A DNA stretch of 64,000 nt. Origin: Caldilineaceae bacterium (GTDB lineage Bacteria > Chloroflexota > Anaerolineae > Caldilineales > Caldilineaceae). How positions within the stretch are numbered: the stretch's first letter is position 1; each line of letters opens with the position of its first letter. This document shows, piece after piece, positions 17,530-24,637 of this stretch. The stretch spans positions 1 to 64,000 of the forward strand of contig JAHBVF010000008.1 in the NCBI GenBank assembly GCA_019637685.1, written 5' to 3'. Position numbers and translations under genes: made by a program. The notes beneath the pieces are model-generated. The model saw only the letters and a program-made list of their open reading frames with translations. It was not told the DNA's origin and searched no databases.

Positions 17530-18309
17530 GTGATCGAGAAATCCCCCAACCCCCAACGCGTCCTCGTCACCGGCTCCACGGGTGCGATTGGGCAGCCCGT
17601 CTGCGAACGACTGTTGGCCCGCGGCCATCACGTGCGCGGCTTTGCCCGGCGACCTACCCCCGGTCTGGAAGATTTCGTCATCGGCGACCTGAACGACCAG
17701 GCCAAGGTGCGAGAAGCTGTGGAGGGGATGGACTGCGTCATCAATCTGGGCGCGTATCCCAACCCCGCGGATTTTGTGGATGTGCTGCTGCAACCGAATG
17801 TGGTGGGGCTGTATTACATCTGCGAGGCTGCCGCGGAGTTCAAAGTCAAGCGGTTGGTGCTGGCGACGACGCTGCAAGTGGTCACCGGCCACCGCTACGC
17901 CGACAGCGGCAAAATGGTGAAAGTGGAGGACGGCCCCGCGCCGGTCAACCACTACGGGCTGACCAAAGCCTGGGCCGAGATCGCCGGGGATATGTACGCC
18001 CGTGTCCACGGCCTGTCGGTGATCAGCGTGCGCATCGGCTGGCTGCCCCGCAATCCCGGCGAGGCCGAGCGGCTGCTCGCCAGCAAAATCGGCAAGGATG
18101 TCTTCTTCAGCCACAACGACGCGGCCACTTTCCACCAGCTTTGTGTGGAATCGCCCAATCCCGCGCCGGGCGAATCGGCCATCCTCTTCGCCACCAGCCG
18201 CCCCGCCGAGCGGATGCTGCTGGATTTGGAACCGGCCAAACGGGTCATCGGCTACGCGCCGGAGGATGTCTGGCCGCAAGGGCTGCCCTACGCGTTGAAT
18301 GACGCATAG
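17530..18309 (+). CDS. NAD-dependent epimerase/dehydratase (uronate-dehydrogenase-like SDR)
   Basis: 259 residues from GTG 17530. The Rossmann motif is VLVTGSTGAIGQPVCERLL (GxxGxxG, residues 11-30), the Asp-rich strand VIGDLND, and the catalytic YxxxK is YGLTK near residue 140 with a preceding Ser/Thr. The size and the NHYGLTKAWAE block resemble uronate dehydrogenases, which oxidise galacturonate or glucuronate to the aldarolactone. That would fit the oligogalacturonate-lyase-like and YhcH-type proteins elsewhere in the window. A mobile element begins on the base right after the stop. Confidence 0.85.
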   Translation: MIEKSPNPQRVLVTGSTGAIGQPVCERLLARGHHVRGFARRPTPGLEDFVIGDLNDQAKVREAVEGMDCVINLGAYPNPADFVDVLLQPNVVGLYYICEAAAEFKVKRLVLATTLQVVTGHRYADSGKMVKVEDGPAPVNHYGLTKAWAEIAGDMYARVHGLSVISVRIGWLPRNPGEAERLLASKIGKDVFFSHNDAATFHQLCVESPNPAPGESAILFATSRPAERMLLDLEPAKRVIGYAPEDVWPQGLPYALNDA

Positions 18310-18441
18310 TACACTGTAAATAAAGTGATTTGACGTTGCCGCAGGTGCAGTTTTGAACTGTACAGGCAGCCGCAGGGGTATTCGTCCATTGAGTAGCTAC
18401 AAGCAGCGCCTGCGATAATAAAAAACTTTGTTTACAGTGTA
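18310..18441. mobile_element. MITE-like element, intact copy
   Basis: 132 bp bounded by TACACTGTAAATAAAGT (18310-18326) and ACTTTGTTTACAGTGTA (18425-18441), inverted repeats with one mismatch. ATAG flanks both ends, a probable target duplication. The interior has an imperfect hairpin GTGCAGTT-TTG-AACTGTAC. It matches, inverted, the right part of the element at 3755-3963. It encodes no protein. Confidence 0.8.
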
Positions 18442-18473
18442 ATAGGTTTGGTGCGGCTTCTGTTTTGAAGACA

Positions 18474-18515
18474 AAAAGGGGGGCGATAGCAAAAGTTGCT
18501 ATCGCCCCCCCTTTT
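18474..18515. terminator. bidirectional terminator
   Basis: AAAAGGGGGGCGATAGCAA pairs with TTGCTATCGCCCCCCC then TTTT around a three-base loop. It lies between the convergent SDR and MarR genes and works in both directions. Confidence 0.9.
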
Positions 18516-18585
18516 ATATTATCTCCCCTCTTTCTTCCTTTCGAGCAACCCGCTGCAATCCCCTGCCACAAAACTACAGCGTGAT

Positions 18586-19011
18586 TCAGGACAGCAAGTC
18601 CTCTGCTGTCAGATATTCCAGAATCAGATGCAACTGCGGCCCAATTCGGCGGAGTTCTTCCCGATGTGCGGTCGAAAGTTGCGTCAATATAGCGTGCCCC
18701 TGCTGTGTCAGCGAAATGTAGACCTCGCGGCGATCCACCTGGCTTGGCTCTCGTGCCACCAGGTCCTGTGCCACCAGGCGATCGATCAGGCCGACCGCGC
18801 TGTGATGCCGAATCTGTAGATGCTCTGCAATTTTGCTGGCTGTGACTGGCTCCTGATTTGGAGAACCGACAATTGCGAGAAGGGTCTGGTGCTGTTGCGG
18901 GGTGATGCCTGCCTGGCGTGCGGCTGTTTCGCTGAAGCGAAGGAACTGCCGCAGCGCGTAGCGAAAAGTGGCTAACATTTCATACTCTTTGGGGCTGATC
19001 GGTTTAACCAT
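18586..19011 (-). CDS. MarR-family transcriptional regulator
   Basis: 141 residues starting at ATG 19011, five bases after AGGAGGT; the longer frame has no better start. Winged-helix core: PQQHQTLLAIVG, VTASKIAEHLQIRHHSAVGLIDRLVAQDLV (recognition helix around residues 60-85), then the wing DRREVYISLTQQG. MarR proteins dimerise and bind palindromic sites. The gene diverges from a ClC channel, and an AT-rich dyad overlaps the channel's -10 box, so it probably represses the channel and itself. The ligand is unknown; phenolic acids, peroxides or an ion-related stress signal are all possible. Confidence 0.92.
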   Translation of the reverse strand: MVKPISPKEYEMLATFRYALRQFLRFSETAARQAGITPQQHQTLLAIVGSPNQEPVTASKIAEHLQIRHHSAVGLIDRLVAQDLVAREPSQVDRREVYISLTQQGHAILTQLSTAHREELRRIGPQLHLILEYLTAEDLLS

Positions 19012-19058
19012 TTGTACCTCCTGTGCGTCTGCTTTTGCGCCATTCGACACTTGTGTTT

Positions 19059-19100
19059 TTGACAAATGGCTGGCAAAACAATATCATATTGCGATATATT
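19059..19100 (+). promoter_or_regulatory. ClC promoter with overlapping MarR-type operator
   Basis: TTGACA (19059-19064), 17-base spacer, TATCAT (19082-19087). An AT-rich dyad, ATATC-N7-GATAT (19081-19097), covers the -10 box and start region. Confidence 0.7.
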
Positions 19101-19139
19101 ATCACACACGCAGTTGATTTCTCTATAAGTGAGGAAAAG

Positions 19140-20948
19140 ATGATCGGACGCTTGAATTTTTATTCCTGGCGGGCGCTAAGACCCAGCCCGGATAGCACCT
19201 TCCGTATGTTTCGTATCTCTGTGTTGGCAGCGATTGTGGGCATCGTTGTGGGCTTGGCCGCCTATGTCCTGTTCTCTCTGATTGGCTTCTTGTGGAATTT
19301 GATCCTCTTTCAGCAGATTTCCACCCATTTGTCAGACCTGGAACGCAATCCCATTGGGCTATGGATGTTGATTGTCCCGGCAATTGGCGGTTTCTTTGTT
19401 AGCCTGATGGCCAAGTATGGCACACCGAAAATCAAAGGGCATGGCATCCCAGAGGCGATGGAGGCCATACTGGAGAATCGCAGCCGAATCAGCCCCCGGG
19501 TTGCCATCTTCAAACCTCTGGCAACGGCGCTGGCCATTGGCACGGGTGGTCCGTTCGGCGCGGAAGGGCCGATTATTCAAACCGGCGGCGCTTTGGGATC
19601 CCTATTGGGACAGATGGTGCGTACAACAGCCGCCGAGCGCAAAGTGCTGTTGGCCTGCGGGGCGGCGGCTGGTATGGCTGCTACCTTTAATACCCCAATT
19701 GCTGCCGTTATCATAGCCATCGAACTTCTCCTGTTTGAGTTCAGATCGCGCTCTTTTATTCCCCTCGTCATTGCCACAGTTATGGCCACAACCGTACGCA
19801 TGCCCTTGCTGGGGCATGGGCCGCTTTTCCAGGTTACTATCTCCGATTTTGGCATTCCCCGCGCACTGCCCTTTTATATTTTGCTGGGGATTCTGTGCGG
19901 GTTGGCCGCCTGGGGGTACACCCGTGCGCTGTACTGGATCGAGGATTTGTTTGAGCGATTGCCTGTCAATGAATTTTGGCTGCCTGTGATCGGTGGGCTG
20001 GGATTGGGCATTATTGGCTACTTTGTGCCGCGTGTGCTGGGTGTTGGCTACGATACAATTTCGGCTATTCTCAACAACCAACTGCCTCTCCACATTTTAC
20101 TCACGCTGATGATTTTCAAGTCGTTGGCGCTGCTGGTGTCGCTGGGTTCGGGCACATCCGGGGGCTTGCTGGCACCTATGTTTATGGCCAGTGCCGCGAT
20201 GGGCGGTCTGACGGCTATTTTGTTGAACAGAGCTGTGCCTGGTTTAGATTTGCAGCCGGGCGCATTTGCTCTGGCCGCGATGGCCGCGGTTTTTGGCGCT
20301 GCCTCACGCTCGACATTTGCCTTTATCATCTTTGCCTTTGAGATCACCCAGGACTACTACGCGATTTTGCCCCTGATGCTGGTGTGTGTGATCGCGGATG
20401 GGGTGGCGCTCTTCTTTATGCAAAACACGATTATGACAGAGAAGCTGGCACGGCGCGGGCTGCGTGTCCCCCAGGAGTATGAAGCCGATATTCTGCGGCA
20501 GGTGTCGGTCGGCGCGATGATGGATTCGGCCCCTATGACATTGCCCAGCAAGCTGACCGTGCAGCAATTGGCAGATCATATTGCCCAGGGCGAAGCAGCC
20601 TACGTGCGCCATCAGGCATTTCCGATTGTGGACGAGGATGGCCGTTTGTCCGGTATCATCACACGGGGGGATCTGCTGCGGGCGTTGGACACGGCTTCCG
20701 GGCAGGAGCTTTCTGTCTGCCAGGCAGGCACACAAACACTGGTGGTTACTTTTCCCGATGAAACCCTGCACGAAGCCCTGCACAAACTGCTGATCCACGA
20801 CATTGGCCGTCTGCCGGTTGTCAGCCGGGATGAACCAGAGCATTTGGTGGGCTACTTGAGCCGAGGAGCGATACTGCGGGCACGCCAGGGGAAACTGCAC
20901 GAGGAGCATGTGCGTGAATCTGGCTGGATCAGCCGGCGACACCCATAG
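19140..20948 (+). CDS. ClC-family chloride channel/antiporter with tandem CBS domains
   Basis: 602 residues from ATG 19140 behind GAGGAAAAG. The membrane part (residues about 20-430) has the three ClC selectivity segments: KGHGIPEAMEA (a GxGIPE form), GPFGAEGPIIQ, and GSGTSGGLLAPM, which line the anion path. The central GPFGAEGP has the gating Glu. Residues 460-590 are two CBS domains (TLPSKLTVQQLADHI; LVVTFPDETLHEALHKLL) that bind adenine nucleotides and regulate gating. Whether it is a channel or a H+/Cl- exchanger cannot be settled. It is a single gene, controlled by the divergent MarR regulator and closed by a perfect 36-base palindromic terminator. Confidence 0.93.
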   Translation: MIGRLNFYSWRALRPSPDSTFRMFRISVLAAIVGIVVGLAAYVLFSLIGFLWNLILFQQISTHLSDLERNPIGLWMLIVPAIGGFFVSLMAKYGTPKIKGHGIPEAMEAILENRSRISPRVAIFKPLATALAIGTGGPFGAEGPIIQTGGALGSLLGQMVRTTAAERKVLLACGAAAGMAATFNTPIAAVIIAIELLLFEFRSRSFIPLVIATVMATTVRMPLLGHGPLFQVTISDFGIPRALPFYILLGILCGLAAWGYTRALYWIEDLFERLPVNEFWLPVIGGLGLGIIGYFVPRVLGVGYDTISAILNNQLPLHILLTLMIFKSLALLVSLGSGTSGGLLAPMFMASAAMGGLTAILLNRAVPGLDLQPGAFALAAMAAVFGAASRSTFAFIIFAFEITQDYYAILPLMLVCVIADGVALFFMQNTIMTEKLARRGLRVPQEYEADILRQVSVGAMMDSAPMTLPSKLTVQQLADHIAQGEAAYVRHQAFPIVDEDGRLSGIITRGDLLRALDTASGQELSVCQAGTQTLVVTFPDETLHEALHKLLIHDIGRLPVVSRDEPEHLVGYLSRGAILRARQGKLHEEHVRESGWISRRHP

Positions 20949-20991
20949 GGCTGCTGTTTGCCTGTTCCCGAAAAACAGATTCTCTGGGAAA

Positions 20992-21033
20992 CAGAAAGGC
21001 CACAGTCACGTGACTGTGGCCTTTCTGGCTTTT
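20992..21033. terminator. perfectly palindromic bidirectional terminator
   Basis: Positions 20992-21027 form an exact 36-base palindrome (arm CAGAAAGGCCACAGTCAC), followed by CTTTT on the plus strand. It ends both the ClC gene and the small minus-strand transcript. Confidence 0.8.
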
Positions 21034-21084
21034 GGGTCTGGTAGCCCTTAGCGGAGCAAGCTCCGAGGTGACGCTACCAGACCC
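21034..21084 (-). promoter_or_regulatory. long hairpin overlapping the small ORF (attenuator-like)
   Basis: GGGTCTGGTAGC pairs with GCTACCAGACCC and encloses a second hairpin CGGAGC-AA-GCTCCG (21052-21065). In an alternative fold the minus-strand TCACCTC inside this region can pair with GAGGTGA of the ribosome site just upstream. Confidence 0.65.
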
Positions 21085-21104
21085 GTGTTACTACGATAAT
21101 CCAT
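21048..21104 (-). CDS. 18-codon ORF (leader peptide or small protein)
   Basis: The frame encodes MDYRSNTGLVASPRSLLR and stops with TAA. It is preceded by AAGGAGGTGAT, an 11-base perfect match to the 16S 3' end, eight bases before the ATG, far stronger than any neighbour. Its own promoter (21183-21211) and a terminator (20992-21033) define a transcript of about 190 bases with no further gene. The ORF overlaps the hairpin that could compete with the ribosome site. It may be a regulatory leader peptide, a small protein, or a ribosome-binding RNA. I know no homologue. Confidence 0.55.
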   Translation of the reverse strand: MDYRSNTGLVASPRSLLR

Positions 21105-21182
21105 GAGCATCACCTCCTTTTTATATGGGATGGCGATTGTGAGGCTGGGCCTTTTGTCGTGTGCGATGGCCTAGCTGGGCAG

Positions 21183-21213
21183 AGTATCTCATACTTTGAC
21201 AGACCTGTCAAGT
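21183..21213 (-). promoter_or_regulatory. promoter with operator-like palindrome for the small transcript
   Basis: On the minus strand TTGACA (21206-21211), exact 17-base spacer, extended -10 TGAGATACT with hexamer at 21183-21188. The palindrome TTGACAG-GT-CTGTCAA (21196-21211) covers the -35 box. Start is expected near 21176. Confidence 0.7.
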
Positions 21214-21234
21214 GCCGAAATCGGCAAAAAATGG

Positions 21235-22593
21235 CTACTCTGTTTCGGCTGCTTTCTCCCGGCGCATCAATTCATCCCAGTTGATGCTGCTGCGCAGGTG
21301 CAAATCTCGTTGGGGGAAGGGGATTTCGATGCCGCGTTTAGCCAACTCTTCCCAGATGATAAAGCGCAGGTCGCTGGAGACTCGGCGCATATTCATAAAA
21401 TCGTCGATCCAAATTGCCAGACTGAAATCCACGCTGGAATCCCCATACCCTTCAAAAAAGATCGCAGGCGCAGGACTGGCTCGGACCAGCCCGTGGCGGC
21501 GGGCCGCCCCCAACAGAATCTGGCGAACCTCCGCCGGATCGCTGTTGTAGCTGACCCCTACGGGAATGTGGATACGCACGGACCTGTCGCTGTGGGTGTA
21601 TGTGGTCACCGATGAGGTAAGCAGAGTCTGGTTGGGGACGATCATTTCCACATTGTCGTTTGTGCGCACTGTTGTCGAGCGGATACGCAGCTTCTCCACC
21701 CGGCCCACTTTGTTGTTGACTTCGATCACATCGCCGGGGCGGATCGACTGCTCGAAAAGGAGAAGGATGCCGCTGATAAAATTGGCAACCAGCTCTTGCA
21801 GGCCAAAGCCGATGCCAATAGACAGGCCCGCCCCAATGATGGCCAGGGATGACAGATCGATGCCCAGCGAGCTGAGAGTGGCGAGGATGCCCGCGCTGAT
21901 AATCACATAACGGCTGATCGTGCGCACTGTATTGCCAATGCCGGGGTCTGCATTGGTCCGGGGCAACAGATAGTTGGTCAGAATGTGTTGGATCAGCCAG
22001 CCACCAGAGAGAAAGGCATAGAGAACGAAGGCGGCCCGATAGAGAGCACCGATGCTGATTCGGTTCCCAGAGAAGGAGAAGGGCTGAGCGCCGCTGATGT
22101 CAATGATACCGACGATCGCCCGCTGCAAGCCCAAAATGAGCAGAAAGAAAAAGAGTGGCCCCAGTATACGCCTGTGGGCTTCTTTTGCTTCCTCCTCATC
22201 CCGCCAGGCATACAGCAACACCACCACCAGCCGATAGCTCAGCAGCAGCCAGAAGAAAACAAGCCCCTCGCGCAGCAAGCCAACCGGCCAATTGTAGTAT
22301 GTGAACAGGGCGATGATTCCCTGCCCAATACCCACGGCTAGAATGGGTGACCAGATGTGCTCCAGCGCCCGCAGCCAGCGGGTGAGCGTGCCTGGCAACG
22401 AGCGCCGACTATTTTTCTGGTGATCTGCGCCCGACACTTTGCCCAGCAGGGGCGACAACAGACGCGCGATTGTCTCCGCGCCCAGGGCCAGGAGCACGAG
22501 CGCCACAATCTGCCGCTGCACAACCAGCCGCTCCAGAATCACCAACAGCACGGCCCACTGTTCGCCTAGCCGTTCCAAAATTGATATATCCAT
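21235..22593 (-). CDS. MscS-family mechanosensitive ion channel
   Basis: 452 residues. Five to six N-terminal spans precede the MscS core: the pore helix region ISRYVIISAGILATLSSLGID...LSIGIGFGLQELVANFISG (Gly/Ala-packed TM3), followed by the beta-rich domain RPGDVIEVNNKVGRVEKLRIRSTTVRTNDN and VIVPNQTLL, and an alpha/beta C-terminus. It opens under membrane tension to release solutes during hypo-osmotic shock. A charged loop (DEEEAKEAHRR) separates the N-terminal spans. It stands alone; the binding-protein gene upstream on the same strand ends 84 bases before its start. Confidence 0.93.
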   Translation of the reverse strand: MDISILERLGEQWAVLLVILERLVVQRQIVALVLLALGAETIARLLSPLLGKVSGADHQKNSRRSLPGTLTRWLRALEHIWSPILAVGIGQGIIALFTYYNWPVGLLREGLVFFWLLLSYRLVVVLLYAWRDEEEAKEAHRRILGPLFFFLLILGLQRAIVGIIDISGAQPFSFSGNRISIGALYRAAFVLYAFLSGGWLIQHILTNYLLPRTNADPGIGNTVRTISRYVIISAGILATLSSLGIDLSSLAIIGAGLSIGIGFGLQELVANFISGILLLFEQSIRPGDVIEVNNKVGRVEKLRIRSTTVRTNDNVEMIVPNQTLLTSSVTTYTHSDRSVRIHIPVGVSYNSDPAEVRQILLGAARRHGLVRASPAPAIFFEGYGDSSVDFSLAIWIDDFMNMRRVSSDLRFIIWEELAKRGIEIPFPQRDLHLRSSINWDELMRREKAAETE

Positions 22594-22676
22594 CGCCGTT
22601 CCATTCTTTTCCGGTGAGCGTTCATGCGCCGATAGACACAGCCAGCCAGGAAAATAGCCACGCAGGCTACAATGCC

Positions 22677-23906
22677 CTACGGCTGGGAATTAAGTTCTTC
22701 CTGTTTTGATGCCATTGCGGCAGCCAATGCGTTTACAGCTTCGTTGGGTGTGAGGACCCCTTCCAGGGCCTGTACGTACGTCTCATCGCCCGTTGTCAAC
22801 AGCCAGGCCAATAGCGGGTCGTCTGTCCAGGGGATGGCCGTCTTGACTTGCGAGGCAAAGGCATATATCTCCGGGTTCAGGCGGATGTTGATACGCACGT
22901 CCTGATGGGAGGGAATCAGCCCGGCCTGGCGCATTAGAAGAGTTTGTTTCTCTTTGCCAACCCAAAAAAGAGCAAGGGCGTTGGCCGCCTGTTTTTGGCG
23001 CGGGGACGAGACCGGGCTGAAAAAAAATGACTCTGTGCGCAGCAGAGGCGTGGCCGCGCCGCCTGGCCCGGACGGCAGAGCGCGGACGGCCAATGTCCCC
23101 GTCTGCATTTGGCTGGCCAGCACGCGCACCGCGTCTGAATCATCCACCAGATAGGATAGGTTTCCGTTGACAAAAAGTTCCCGCAGCCCGTCCTGGTTGG
23201 TGCTCATGACAAAGGCGGGATTGTTCTGGGCATTGCGCAGCCAGGTGAGCCAACTGGTAAGACCTGGCATGTCAATGAAGACTTCGCCTTTGTCGTTGTA
23301 CAACTGCCCCCCCGACGTACCCAGACCCCAGAGCGCGCCCTCAAAACTGCTGCCAATCCCCACCCCCGCGCCCGCGCCGGCCTGGGCCAATAGTTCATCC
23401 AGCGTAAGCGCCGGGCGTTCAACCAACTTTTTGTTGTAAAATAGTGCCCGCGTGCGCAGAGCAAAAGGCAGGCCATAGAGTCGGTTTCCGCTGCGTAAAC
23501 CGCGCCGGGTCTCTTCGCGAAACCAACGGATACTTTGGGCTTCTACGGCTGTATCCACCGGGCGTATCAGATCGTCGGCCAACAGATCTGCCATCCATTC
23601 GCCGGGTGCAATCAGCAAGTCTGGCCCAAAGCCATTGGCTGTCGCCGCGGCATAACGCGCATACAGCTCGTCCTGGGGATGGAAAACGAGAATCACCTGC
23701 AGGCCCGGATGCAGCTCTTCGAATTTGGCTTTGGATTGTTCCAGAACTTCAGCCCGCGTGCCCGTCCAACTGTGCCAGACCAGCAGTGGCCCTGTCAGAT
23801 CTTTGACTCTGGCTGTTGCTCCGTCTGTCAGGGCTGTACGCAGGACAAAGAGGAGGGAAAAGAGAATAAGGAGGGTGGCTAGGATTGTAAGAACGCGGTT
23901 GGTCAT
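22677..23906 (-). CDS. orphan extracellular solute-binding protein
   Basis: About 409 residues starting at ATG 23906 (GAGG seven bases upstream). An N-terminal hydrophobic span (VLTILATLLILFSLLFVLRTAL) serves as signal or anchor; I see no lipobox Cys, unlike the three other binding proteins here. The fold is family-1 solute binding: LLVWHSWTGTRAEVLEQSKAKF near residue 40, YGLPFALRTRALFYNKKLVE, and FVNGNLSYLVDD. No permease or ATPase is next to it, so it is an orphan that may feed another importer or act as a sensor. The substrate is unknown. Confidence 0.88.
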   Translation of the reverse strand: MTNRVLTILATLLILFSLLFVLRTALTDGATARVKDLTGPLLVWHSWTGTRAEVLEQSKAKFEELHPGLQVILVFHPQDELYARYAAATANGFGPDLLIAPGEWMADLLADDLIRPVDTAVEAQSIRWFREETRRGLRSGNRLYGLPFALRTRALFYNKKLVERPALTLDELLAQAGAGAGVGIGSSFEGALWGLGTSGGQLYNDKGEVFIDMPGLTSWLTWLRNAQNNPAFVMSTNQDGLRELFVNGNLSYLVDDSDAVRVLASQMQTGTLAVRALPSGPGGAATPLLRTESFFFSPVSSPRQKQAANALALFWVGKEKQTLLMRQAGLIPSHQDVRINIRLNPEIYAFASQVKTAIPWTDDPLLAWLLTTGDETYVQALEGVLTPNEAVNALAAAMASKQEELNSQP

Positions 23907-24023
23907 ACATTGCCTCAAAGGGTTCGTCGACTGCATCCAATTTTCATTGTTCCACAAGTGACCCATTCAAGAGCATACCGCCCCACAATCAAAACCACCA
24001 AAATCTTCCAGGGTTTTTGAATA

Positions 24024-24052
24024 TTGACAAAATGTGTGCATTATATTAACAT
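24024..24052 (+). promoter_or_regulatory. promoter of the molybdenum hydroxylase genes
   Basis: TTGACA (24024-24029), 17-base spacer, TAACAT (24047-24052), about 42 bases before the start of transcription-linked gene 24101. Confidence 0.65.
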
Positions 24053-24100
24053 CGATGTATACAATTCTGCAATCTCAAACGGAGCGGGGGATACCGTACA

Positions 24101-24637
24101 ATGGAATTAACAATCAACGGAATGGATCACACAGTTGAGGCGGGGGCAGATCGCCTGTTGCTCTGGGTGCTGCGGGATGAGTTGGGCTATACGGGAACCC
24201 GTTTTGGCTGCGGCGCGGGCATTTGTGGCTCGTGTACCGTCCATGTGGACGGCGTCGCCACCCGTTCCTGCATCACCCCTCTGGCCGCGGTGGAGGGCAA
24301 ACAGATCCGTACAATCGAGGGTTTGGCCGCAGAAGGCGGGCTGCACCCGGTGCAACAGGCCTTTATCGACCAGCAGGTTCCCCAATGCGGCTGGTGTATG
24401 AGCGGGCAGATTATGACCGCGGCCGCCTTTTTGGAGGCAAATCCCGCGGCCACAGACGAAGAGATCGTCAACGCAATGGGCAACAACTATTGCCGCTGTG
24501 GCTGTTATGTGCGTATCAAAGCCGCGGTGCAGCAAGCCGCTACAGCAATGGCGGATGGGGCAATGGCAGGGGGGGCAATGACAGGCAGGTCAATGACAGG
24601 CAGGTCAATGACAGACGGGGAAGGGGGGCTGGTATGA
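24101..24637 (+). CDS. [2Fe-2S] subunit of a molybdenum hydroxylase (IorA/CoxS type)
   Basis: 178 residues. The plant-ferredoxin cluster motif is CGAGICGSC...C (residues 37-58) and the second, helical cluster uses CGWC with CRCGC (about residues 97-133), as in small subunits of the xanthine dehydrogenase family. It passes electrons from the Mo centre of the partner subunit. It ends in an unusual tail of five tandem pentapeptides of type Ala/Ser-Met-Ala/Thr-x-Gly/Arg encoded by a 15-base repeat. Its stop overlaps the next start as ATGA. There is no FAD subunit, as in isoquinoline 1-oxidoreductase-type enzymes that donate to cytochrome c. Confidence 0.94.
   Translation: MELTINGMDHTVEAGADRLLLWVLRDELGYTGTRFGCGAGICGSCTVHVDGVATRSCITPLAAVEGKQIRTIEGLAAEGGLHPVQQAFIDQQVPQCGWCMSGQIMTAAAFLEANPAATDEEIVNAMGNNYCRCGCYVRIKAAVQQAATAMADGAMAGGAMTGRSMTGRSMTDGEGGLV
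24545..24619 (+). repeat. five in-frame 15-base tandem repeats
   Basis: Five units, each GCA/TCA-ATG-..., encode AMADG, AMAGG, AMTGR, SMTGR, SMTDG. Units three and four are identical except at their first base. They lie in the extreme C-terminus of the [2Fe-2S] subunit and shift neither frame. Confidence 0.9.

Noticed and set aside
21109..21119. ATCACCTCCTT on the plus strand as a fragment of 16S rRNA
   Set aside because: No other 16S-like sequence is nearby; it is simply the complement of a perfect ribosome site on the minus strand.
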